From Albibacillus kandeliae (GTDB taxonomy: Bacteria > Pseudomonadota > Alphaproteobacteria > Rhodobacterales > Rhodobacteraceae): a stretch of DNA of 64,000 nt. Location: the NCBI RefSeq assembly GCF_003116585.1, contig NZ_QEHM01000003.1:854916-918915 (forward strand), written 5' to 3'. How positions within the stretch are numbered: position 1 is the first letter of the stretch; each line of letters starts with the position of its first letter. The translations under genes were made by a program, and so were the position numbers. Positions 16,685 through 23,622 of this stretch are shown here, in pieces. The notes under the pieces are model-generated. The model did not search any database and was not told the DNA's origin. It saw nothing but the letters and a program-made list of their open reading frames with translations.

Positions 16685-17173
16685 TTACATCGACTCGAGC
16701 AGGCCTTCGCCGGCCGAGATTTCGCACTGCCCGGGCGAGGCTTCGGCGTTCAGAACCTTAACCACGCCATCCTCGACCAGCATCGCGTAGCGCTTGGAGC
16801 GCGCGATCAGCCCGGCAGGCGGCGCGTCAAAGTCCATGCCGATGGCCTTGGTGAATTCGCTGCCGGCGTCCGAGAGCATGGTGAGCCCGGCCTCGGTGGC
16901 GCCGGTCGCCTCGCCCCACGCCTTCATCACGAAGGGGTCGTTCACCGAAACGCAGATGATCTCGTCCACGCCCTTGCCGTCGAACTGGGCCTTGGTGCGG
17001 ATAAAGCTCGGGACGTGGGCCGAGTGGCAGGTCGGGGTAAAGGCGCCCGGAACTGCGAAGATCACGACCTTGCGGCCCTTGACCTTGTCAGCGATGGCGA
17101 CCGGCTCGGGCCCGGATCCGCCGAGTTGGACGAGCGTGGCGTCCGGCAGAGTGTCTCCGACTGTGATGGTCAT
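16685..17173 (-). CDS. Peroxiredoxin, Prx5 type, 162 aa
   Basis: This is a cytosolic thiol peroxidase that reduces hydrogen peroxide and organic hydroperoxides. The peroxidatic Cys49 lies in VPGAFTPTCHSAHVPSF, the Prx5/AhpE-like signature, and the downstream SVNDPFVMKAWGE and GLIARSKRYAM blocks fit the same subfamily. There is no fused glutaredoxin domain. It is transcribed away from the FAD oxidoreductase gene; the two starts are about 90 bases apart and may share a regulatory region. Confidence 0.9.
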   Translation of the reverse strand: MTITVGDTLPDATLVQLGGSGPEPVAIADKVKGRKVVIFAVPGAFTPTCHSAHVPSFIRTKAQFDGKGVDEIICVSVNDPFVMKAWGEATGATEAGLTMLSDAGSEFTKAIGMDFDAPPAGLIARSKRYAMLVEDGVVKVLNAEASPGQCEISAGEGLLESM

Positions 17174-17263
17174 TCATGGTCTCCCGTAGAGTTTGGCATT
17201 TCGCTTTCCTGCGCATATAGCTGAGCGGGACAGGAAGGCGAAAGAAATCAGGAAGTGGACGCA

Positions 17264-18472
17264 ATGAAAAGAATTGTCGTTGTGGGGGCGGGCCAGGCGG
17301 GCTCTTCTCTCGTGGCGCGGCTGCGCAAGAACGGTTTCGAGGGGGATGTCACGCTGATCGGCGCCGAGCCGGTGCCGCCCTACCAGAGACCGCCGCTGTC
17401 CAAGGCTTACCTGCTGGGCGACATGGCGCTGGAGCGCCTCTACCTGCGCCCCGAGAGCTTCTATGCCGAGCAGAGCATCCACCTGCACCTCGGCAAACCG
17501 GTCACCGAGATCGACGCGGCAGCGCGCAAGGTTATCGCGGGGGACGAGGTATTTCCCTACGACGAACTGGTTCTCACCACCGGATCCGAACCGCGCCGCC
17601 TGCCCGCGACCATCGGCGGAGATCTGGATGGCGTCCACGTGGTGCGGACGCTGGCCGATGTCGATGCGATGGCCCCGGGCGTGACCGAGGGCGCGCGGGC
17701 GCTGATCGTCGGCGGTGGCTACATCGGGCTGGAGGCGGCAGCGGTCGCAGCCAAGCGCGGGGTCAAGGTGGTGCTGGTCGAGATGGCCGAGCGCATCCTC
17801 CAGCGAGTCGCCGCGCCCGAGACCTCGTCCTATTTCCGCGACCTGCACGGCAAGTTCGGGGTCGAGGTCCGCGAGGGCGTAGGGCTCGACCGGCTGGTGG
17901 GTGACGGCAAGGTGACCGGCGCCATCCTCAGCGACGGGACCGAGCTGGACGTCGATTTCGTGGTTGTCGGTGTCGGCATCCAGCCCGCGACCAAGCTGGC
18001 CGAGATGGCGGGCGTCACCCTCGAAAACGGGATTCGCACCGATGCGCAGGGCCGTACCTCGGACCCGCATATCTGGGCGGCGGGCGACTGTGCGTCCTTC
18101 CCCTATCGGGGCGAGCGCATCCGGCTGGAGAGCGTGCCCAACGCCATCGACCAGGCCGAGTGCGTGGCCGACAACATCATGGGCGCCGCGAAGGACTACG
18201 TGCCGCAGCCGTGGTTCTGGTCCGACCAGTACCATATCAAGCTGCAGATCGCGGGTCTGAATACCGGCTATGACCGGATCATCGTCCGCTCGGGCGAGGG
18301 CGAGGCGGTGTCCTACTGGTACTACAAGGGCGATACGCTGCTGGCTGTCGATGCGATGAACGATCCGCGCGGCTACATGGTGGGGAAGCGCCTGATCGAC
18401 GCGGGCAAGTCGCCTGACGCAGCAGCCATCGCCGACCCCGCGACCGATCTCAAGTCGCTGCTGAAAGCGTGA
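17264..18472 (+). CDS. FAD-dependent NAD(P)H:ferredoxin-type reductase, 402 aa
   Basis: This flavoprotein probably passes electrons from NAD(P)H to a small ferredoxin (rhodocoxin/putidaredoxin-reductase family). The FAD-binding GxGxxG motif is at the N-terminus (VVVGAGQAGSS), the NAD-binding motif is IVGGGYIGLEAA, and the second FAD contact is HIWAAGDCA. A C-terminal reductase domain contains PWFWSDQYHIKLQIAG. The ATG at 17264 has AGGAAG eight bases upstream; GTG 17255 is less likely. Its stop overlaps the rsmD start (GTGA). No ferredoxin or P450 gene is adjacent, so the acceptor is unknown. Confidence 0.88.
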   Translation: MKRIVVVGAGQAGSSLVARLRKNGFEGDVTLIGAEPVPPYQRPPLSKAYLLGDMALERLYLRPESFYAEQSIHLHLGKPVTEIDAAARKVIAGDEVFPYDELVLTTGSEPRRLPATIGGDLDGVHVVRTLADVDAMAPGVTEGARALIVGGGYIGLEAAAVAAKRGVKVVLVEMAERILQRVAAPETSSYFRDLHGKFGVEVREGVGLDRLVGDGKVTGAILSDGTELDVDFVVVGVGIQPATKLAEMAGVTLENGIRTDAQGRTSDPHIWAAGDCASFPYRGERIRLESVPNAIDQAECVADNIMGAAKDYVPQPWFWSDQYHIKLQIAGLNTGYDRIIVRSGEGEAVSYWYYKGDTLLAVDAMNDPRGYMVGKRLIDAGKSPDAAAIADPATDLKSLLKA

Positions 18473-19023
18473 GGATCATTGCCGGTCAGTTTCGCGGGCG
18501 ACCGCTGACGCCGGTCGGCAAGGGTGATGCGGGCGCACACCTGCGCCCGACCGCCGATCGCGTCCGCGAGAGCCTGTTCAGCGCGCTGAACTCGCTTGGC
18601 GTGATCGAGGGCGCCCGTGTCCTCGACCTGTTCGCCGGGACCGGTGCGCTGGGGCTGGAAGCGCTGTCACGCGGCGCCGAGAGCGTGACCTTCGTCGAGA
18701 ACGGTCGCGTCGGGGGCGGCCTCGTCGCCAAGAACATCTCGCTGCTCGGTGTCGGGGCGCAGACCCGGCTGCTGCGCATGGACGCCACCCGCCTTGCCGA
18801 AAGCACCGCGGGGCAGCATGACCTTGTCTTCCTCGATCCGCCCTACGGGCTCGGCATGGGCGAGGCCGCCCTGACCGCCGCAGCCGCGGGCAGCTGGATC
18901 GCGCCCGGGGCCTTGGTGGTCTGGGAAGAGAGCGCGCCACAGGCCGCGCCCGAGGGCTACGACCTGCACGATACCCGCAAGTACGGCGACACGCATGTCA
19001 CTCTGTTGTGGCGCGAGGGCTGA
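18469..19023 (+). CDS. rsmD: 16S rRNA (guanine966-N2)-methyltransferase, 184 aa
   Basis: It methylates G966 of 16S rRNA using S-adenosylmethionine. The sequence opens with the family start MRIIAGQFRGRPL and HLRPTADRVRESLF, then the SAM-binding DLFAGTGALGLEAL, and the catalytic DPPY at 123-126. GTG start overlapping the upstream reductase stop. Its stop codon directly abuts the stop of the convergent map gene with no spacer. Confidence 0.93.
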   Translation: MRIIAGQFRGRPLTPVGKGDAGAHLRPTADRVRESLFSALNSLGVIEGARVLDLFAGTGALGLEALSRGAESVTFVENGRVGGGLVAKNISLLGVGAQTRLLRMDATRLAESTAGQHDLVFLDPPYGLGMGEAALTAAAAGSWIAPGALVVWEESAPQAAPEGYDLHDTRKYGDTHVTLLWREG

Positions 19024-19851
19024 TCAGGACTCGTAGGTCGGGTGGAACTTGTTGCCCGGGGACAGCGTGAAAATCTCGCAGCCCGTGTCGGTCACACCCA
19101 CCGAATGCTCGAACTGGGCCGAAAGCGACTTGTCGCGGGTCACGGCGGTCCATTCGTCGGCCAGTGTCTTGGTTTCGGGGCGGCCCAGGTTCACCATCGG
19201 CTCGATGGTAAAGATCATGCCTTCCTCGAGAGTCGCACCCGAGCCGGGGCGGCCGTAGTGCAGCACGTTCGGCGGCGCATGGAACACCCGGCCTACGCCG
19301 TGACCGCAGAAGTCGCGGACGACGCTCATGCGGTTGGCTTCCACGAAGGTCTGGATGGCGTGCCCGATGTCACCGAAGGTGTTGCCCGGCTTGACCATCT
19401 CGATCCCGCGAAGCAGCGCTTCGTGGGTGACCTCGATCAGGCGCTCGGCCTTGCGGGGCAGCTTGCCCGCCACGTACATGCGGCTGGTGTCGCCAAACCA
19501 TCCGTCCACGATCACGGTGACGTCGATGTTGAGAATATCGCCGTCTTTCAACATCTTGGCGCCCGGAATCCCGTGGCAAACCACGTGGTTCACCGAGATA
19601 CAGCTGGCGTGCTGATAGCCCTTGTATCCGATCGTCGCCGAGGTGGCGCCTGCGGCGTCCACCATCTCGGTGATCAACCGGTCGATTTCGGCGGTCGTCT
19701 GGCCCGGAAAGATATGCGCGGAAATGTCGTCGAGAATTTGTGCCGCGACCTTTCCGGCCGCGTGCATACCGGCAAAGTCCGCCCGGTCGTAGATACGAAT
19801 GCCGTCCTTGGTCGTCCGACCACGACTGTCGTTATTCAAGAAATGCTCCAT
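19024..19851 (-). CDS. map: Methionine aminopeptidase, type I, 275 aa
   Basis: It removes the initiator methionine from nascent proteins. The pita-bread fold carries the dinuclear metal ligands in ILNIDVTVIVDGW, DTSRMY, FCGHGVGR, FTIEPMV and QFEHSV. Met at 19851 (MEHFLNND) has GGAAG about seven bases upstream; an ATG two codons earlier (19857) is also possible. The N-terminal extension before the catalytic domain is short, as in type Ia enzymes. Confidence 0.95.
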   Translation of the reverse strand: MEHFLNNDSRGRTTKDGIRIYDRADFAGMHAAGKVAAQILDDISAHIFPGQTTAEIDRLITEMVDAAGATSATIGYKGYQHASCISVNHVVCHGIPGAKMLKDGDILNIDVTVIVDGWFGDTSRMYVAGKLPRKAERLIEVTHEALLRGIEMVKPGNTFGDIGHAIQTFVEANRMSVVRDFCGHGVGRVFHAPPNVLHYGRPGSGATLEEGMIFTIEPMVNLGRPETKTLADEWTAVTRDKSLSAQFEHSVGVTDTGCEIFTLSPGNKFHPTYES

Positions 19852-19902
19852 CGTCATACTTCCGGCTACTTAGTCGCAGAATGCAAAAAGGGCCAGAGGA
19901 CA

Positions 19903-20607
19903 TCAGGTCACTGGCGCAACGGGTCGGCCCAGTTCGACCCCATCTGTCCCTATTGTGGTATCATAACACAGAAATTCAACTCCCTGTTGTCTGGCAATTT
20001 CGAATGCCGCCGCATAACCGGGGTCGATATCTCGGGCGAGATCGAAGCGGGTACAGTCCGTCCGCTGTACCAGAAAGAACATGAAGGCCCGGTGACCTAG
20101 GCGCACCATCTCGGTCAGTTCGGCAAGGTGCTTGGCCCCGCGCGCGGTCACGCTGTCGGGAAACTCGGCCAGCCCCGGCTGGCGCGACAGGGTCACGCTC
20201 TTCACCTCGACATAGGCGTCGGGCAGTCCCGTCTGGCTGAGGAGAAAGTCGATGCGGCTGTTCTGCCCGTACTTCACCTCGGGCCGGACAGTGCCATAGG
20301 TGGCCAGTTCGGGCACTTCCCCGGCCTCGAGCGAGGCGCGCAGGGCACGGTTCGGAACCGAGGTATCGACCCCGGTGAAATGGCCATCGCCGTGATCCAC
20401 GAGGCGCCAGCCGAACTTCAGCTTTTTCCTGGGATCGTCGTTGGGTTCGAGCCAGATCCGCATGCCGTGCTCGGCCAGCCCAATCATCGAGCCCGGGTTG
20501 GCGCAGTGGGCGGTGATCTCGGTCCCGTCCTCCAGACGGCAGTCGGCCAGGAAACGCTTGTAGCGGCGGATCAGGGTGGCGGGCACAAGAGGGGTTTGAA
20601 AGCGCAT
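19903..20607 (-). CDS. sfsA: SfsA family protein, 234 aa
   Basis: The start MRFQTPLVPATLIRRYKRFL, the NPGSM motif, VDTSVPN, RIDFLL, YVEVKSVTL and the C-terminal EFLCYD are the SfsA signature; the middle motifs make a PD-(D/E)XK-like nuclease fold, and the family was first linked to maltose gene regulation in E. coli. Start at 20607 matches the family N-terminus. It is divergent from the molybdopterin-binding gene with 50 bases between starts and lies 51 bases upstream of map on the same strand. Confidence 0.92.
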   Translation of the reverse strand: MRFQTPLVPATLIRRYKRFLADCRLEDGTEITAHCANPGSMIGLAEHGMRIWLEPNDDPRKKLKFGWRLVDHGDGHFTGVDTSVPNRALRASLEAGEVPELATYGTVRPEVKYGQNSRIDFLLSQTGLPDAYVEVKSVTLSRQPGLAEFPDSVTARGAKHLAELTEMVRLGHRAFMFFLVQRTDCTRFDLARDIDPGYAAAFEIARQQGVEFLCYDTTIGTDGVELGRPVAPVT

Positions 20608-20657
20608 GGCGCGGGGCCTATACCGGCCATTGATGCCGATCAAGGGAGAGCAGTGAG

Positions 20658-21386
20658 ATGGCAAATCCAACCGCAGCGATGCTGGTGATCGGCGACGAGA
20701 TCCTCTCGGGCCGGACCCGCGACGCCAACATGTACCACCTTGCGGGGGAACTGGCGAAACGCGGCATCGACCTCAAGGAAGTCCGGGTGGTCAGCGACGA
20801 CCACGAGGCCATCGTCTCGGCGGTGCGGGCCCTGTCCGCGGCTTATGACAACGTGTTTACCAGCGGCGGCATCGGGCCGACCCACGACGACATCACCGCC
20901 GATGCCATCGCGGCGGCTTTTGATGCCCATATCGACGTGCGCGCCGACGCGCGCGCCCTGCTCGAGGCGCACTATCAGCGCACCGGGGCGGAACTGAACG
21001 TCGCCCGCCTGCGCATGGCCCGCATTCCCGATGGCGCGACGCTGATCGACAACCCGGTTTCCACCGCTCCGGGCTTCACCCTCGGCAACGTGCACGTCAT
21101 GGCCGGGGTGCCCGCCGTTTTCGTCGCCATGGTCGAGAGCATCCTTCCGCTGCTGACGGGGGGTGCCCCGCTGATCAGCGAGACGCTGAGGGTGGACCGG
21201 GGTGAGGGCGAAATCGCCGACGTGCTGACCGCGCTGGCCAAGGCCTATGACGATCTTTCCATCGGCTGTTACCCCTTCCAGAAGGACGGGCGTTTTGGGG
21301 CAAACGTCGTGATCCGCGGGGCCGACGGCCCGCGCGTGGCCGAGGCGATGGCCGGGTTGCGCTCGGGGCTGGAGGCGCTGGCATGA
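20658..21386 (+). CDS. Molybdopterin-binding domain protein (CinA N-terminal-like), 242 aa
   Basis: This is a stand-alone MoCF_biosynth domain, as in the N-terminal half of CinA: AAMLVIGDEILSGRTRDANM, VVSDDHEAI, and FTSGGIGPTHDDITADAIA. There is no C-terminal nicotinamide-nucleotide amidase domain. The family is annotated as 'competence/damage-inducible protein A', but its true role in alphaproteobacteria is unsettled; a pyrophosphatase on nucleotide derivatives is one possibility. First of four genes joined by 4-base overlaps. Confidence 0.88.
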   Translation: MANPTAAMLVIGDEILSGRTRDANMYHLAGELAKRGIDLKEVRVVSDDHEAIVSAVRALSAAYDNVFTSGGIGPTHDDITADAIAAAFDAHIDVRADARALLEAHYQRTGAELNVARLRMARIPDGATLIDNPVSTAPGFTLGNVHVMAGVPAVFVAMVESILPLLTGGAPLISETLRVDRGEGEIADVLTALAKAYDDLSIGCYPFQKDGRFGANVVIRGADGPRVAEAMAGLRSGLEALA

Positions 21387-22114
21387 CTGCACCCGACTGG
21401 TTCGCGGTGGTGGACGGAACATGGCCCGCCGCCAGCTATCGCAGGCTTGGGCCCGCGACCCTGCGCGAGGGACGGGGCGGTGGCAGCCGGGTGTCGGCGA
21501 CCACCATTGAGGGCGCCTTCACCGAGGCTGACCTGGACGCGGCGGAACAGGCGATGGACGCGATGGGACAGCGCCGCATCTTCCAGATCCGCCCGGGAGA
21601 CGATGCGCTCGATACCGTGCTGGAGGCGCGGGGCTACGCGGTTCTGGATCCGGTGAACATCTATTCCTGCCCCGTCGATACGCTCTGCAACGTGCAGATC
21701 CCTCGTGTCACCGTCCTGACCGTCTGGGAGCCGCTGGCGATCATGCGCGAGATGTGGGCCGCCGGTGGCATCGGGCCCGAACGGATCGAGGTGATGAAGC
21801 GGGCGGAGGGCCCCAAGACGGGCCTGCTGGGCCGCCTGCATGACAAGCCTGCCGGGGTTGCCTTTGCCGCGATCCATGACGGTGTGGCGATGGTGCACGC
21901 GGTCGAGGTGGTTCCGTTCCAGCGGCGCAAGGGCATGGCCCAGTGGTTCCTGCGCGCAGCCGCGTTCTGGGGGCGGGACAACGGGGCGCATACGCTGTCC
22001 GTCGTCTGCACCGTGGCCAACACACCCGCGAACGCGCTCTACTCAGGCATGGGAATGTCGAAGGTCGGGCACTATCATTACCGACACATGCCGCAAGAGG
22101 AGAGCCGCACGTGA
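21383..22114 (+). CDS. GNAT family N-acetyltransferase, 243 aa
   Basis: An acetyl-CoA-dependent acyltransferase fold. The C-terminal GNAT core has strand VHAVEVVPFQRRKGMAQWFL with the pyrophosphate-binding RRKGMA loop, then TVANTPANALYSGMGM, the classic 'N-AN-LY-kmGF' element. The N-terminal ~100 residues look like a degenerate second GNAT-like half. ATGA overlap with the upstream gene and a GTG overlap with the next indicate co-translation. The substrate is unknown. Confidence 0.83.
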   Translation: MTAPDWFAVVDGTWPAASYRRLGPATLREGRGGGSRVSATTIEGAFTEADLDAAEQAMDAMGQRRIFQIRPGDDALDTVLEARGYAVLDPVNIYSCPVDTLCNVQIPRVTVLTVWEPLAIMREMWAAGGIGPERIEVMKRAEGPKTGLLGRLHDKPAGVAFAAIHDGVAMVHAVEVVPFQRRKGMAQWFLRAAAFWGRDNGAHTLSVVCTVANTPANALYSGMGMSKVGHYHYRHMPQEESRT

Positions 22115-22683
22115 CCGACCAGACCATGCCCACCGCCCTGAACCTCCCGATGGTGGACCCGCTGCCCGAAGCGACGCAGAAGTACTTCGATATCTGCGTT
22201 GAAAAGCTCGGGATGGTGCCGAACGTGCTGAAGGCCAACGCCTTCGACATTGCCAAGCTGAATGCCTTTACCGGGATGTACAACGACCTGATGCTGGCCG
22301 ACAGCGGCCTGTCCAAGCTGGAGCGCGAGATGATCGCGGTTGTCGTCTCGTCGATCAACAAGTGCTTCTATTGTCTCGTGGCACATGGTGCTGCAGTGCG
22401 CCAGCTGTCGGGCGACCCGAAGCTCGGCGAGATGCTGGTGATGAACTACCGTGTCGCGCCGCTGGATGCGCGCCAGCGCGCCATGCTGAACTTTGCCGAG
22501 AAGATGACGATCGAAAGCCACCGGATCGAGGAGAAGGACCGTCAGTCGCTGCGCGAGGTCGGCTTCAACGACCGCGATATCTGGGACATCGCCAACGTCG
22601 CGGGTTTCTTCAACATGTCGAACAGGGTCGCCAGCGCCACGGCGATGACCCCCAACGACGAGTATCACTCGCAGTTCAGATGA
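22111..22683 (+). CDS. Peroxidase-related AhpD/CMD family protein, 190 aa
   Basis: GTG 22111 overlaps the GNAT stop and has GAGGAG upstream. The redox pair CFYC followed by HG (SSINKCFYCLVAHGAAV) is the AhpD-like catalytic motif, and the surrounding helices (KLGMVPNVLKANAF; NFAEKMT; VGFNDRDIWDIANVAGFFN) fit the 'uncharacterised peroxidase-related enzyme' subfamily. It probably acts as a small thiol-dependent hydroperoxide reductase. ATGA overlap with the OmpA-like gene. Confidence 0.88.
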   Translation: MTDQTMPTALNLPMVDPLPEATQKYFDICVEKLGMVPNVLKANAFDIAKLNAFTGMYNDLMLADSGLSKLEREMIAVVVSSINKCFYCLVAHGAAVRQLSGDPKLGEMLVMNYRVAPLDARQRAMLNFAEKMTIESHRIEEKDRQSLREVGFNDRDIWDIANVAGFFNMSNRVASATAMTPNDEYHSQFR

Positions 22684-23612
22684 TCCGGCTTGCTGCCGCG
22701 CTTGCGGCGTTACTTTTCGCCGTGACGCCCGCAACGGCCTTCGAGCTCAGGCTGGGGGGCGCTGCGCGGCAGCTTTCGGAACGTGACAGCCCGCTTGGCA
22801 GCTACGCTCTGCCGACCGGCCCGTTCCGGGATGGCAGCATCCCGGCACAGAGGCTTGAGGGCCGGATCGAGCGGCAGACCTGGCGCATCGACGGGCCGGG
22901 GCTGACCACGCTGCAGATCCTAGCCCCTTTGCGCAGCCAGCTGGAAGAGGCCGGTTACTCCCTGACGTTCGACTGCAAGGACAACGAATGCGGCGGCTTC
23001 GACTTCCGGTTCGGGACCGAGGTGGTGCCGGCGCCGGACATGTATGTCGATATCCGCAACTATCGTTTTGTTTCGGCGGTCAAGGACAAGGACACCGCAG
23101 CCAGCCTGCTGGTCAGCCGGAGCCGGAGCGCCGGGTTCGTCCAGATCATCTATGTCAATCGCGATGGCACCAGCGCGCCGCCTGCGGCACTGCCCGAGAC
23201 GGGGACCGAAACGGCGCCCGCCCCCGACCTTGAGGCTGGCTTCTCGGACCGGATGCTGCAGCAAGGCCACGCAGTACTGGGTGGCCTCGTCTTCGATACC
23301 GGGGCCGATGCGCTCGATCCGGGCGACTACGATTCGCTGGCCCAGCTTGCCGTCTTCCTCGAAGATCACCCGGGCATGGTGATCGCCCTCGTCGGGCATA
23401 CCGATTCCATCGGGTCGCTGGACGAAAACCTGTCCCTGTCAAAGCGGCGTGCCGAATCCGTGCGCAGCCGGATGATCGACAGCTACGGCATCGCCCCGGA
23501 CCGGATGGAGGCCGAGGGCGTTGCCTATCTCTCGCCCGCCGCCTCGAACCTCACGCCCGAAGGGCGCGAGGAGAATCGGCGGGTCGAGGCGGTCATACTG
23601 CGCGAACAGTAG
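22680..23612 (+). CDS. OmpA-domain exported protein, 310 aa
   Basis: Signal peptide about 1-20 (MIRLAAALAALLFAVTPATA), a unique N-terminal region with two cysteines (FDCKDNECGGFDF) likely forming a disulfide, a Pro/Thr-rich linker, and a C-terminal OmpA peptidoglycan-binding domain (LVFDTGADAL, ALVGHTDSIGSLDENLSLSK, RRAESVRSRM). It probably tethers the outer membrane or a periplasmic complex to the wall. It is the last gene of the four-gene chain; its stop is 10 bases from that of the convergent kinase gene. Confidence 0.88.
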   Translation: MIRLAAALAALLFAVTPATAFELRLGGAARQLSERDSPLGSYALPTGPFRDGSIPAQRLEGRIERQTWRIDGPGLTTLQILAPLRSQLEEAGYSLTFDCKDNECGGFDFRFGTEVVPAPDMYVDIRNYRFVSAVKDKDTAASLLVSRSRSAGFVQIIYVNRDGTSAPPAALPETGTETAPAPDLEAGFSDRMLQQGHAVLGGLVFDTGADALDPGDYDSLAQLAVFLEDHPGMVIALVGHTDSIGSLDENLSLSKRRAESVRSRMIDSYGIAPDRMEAEGVAYLSPAASNLTPEGREENRRVEAVILREQ

Positions 23613-23622
23613 TCCCTGCAGG

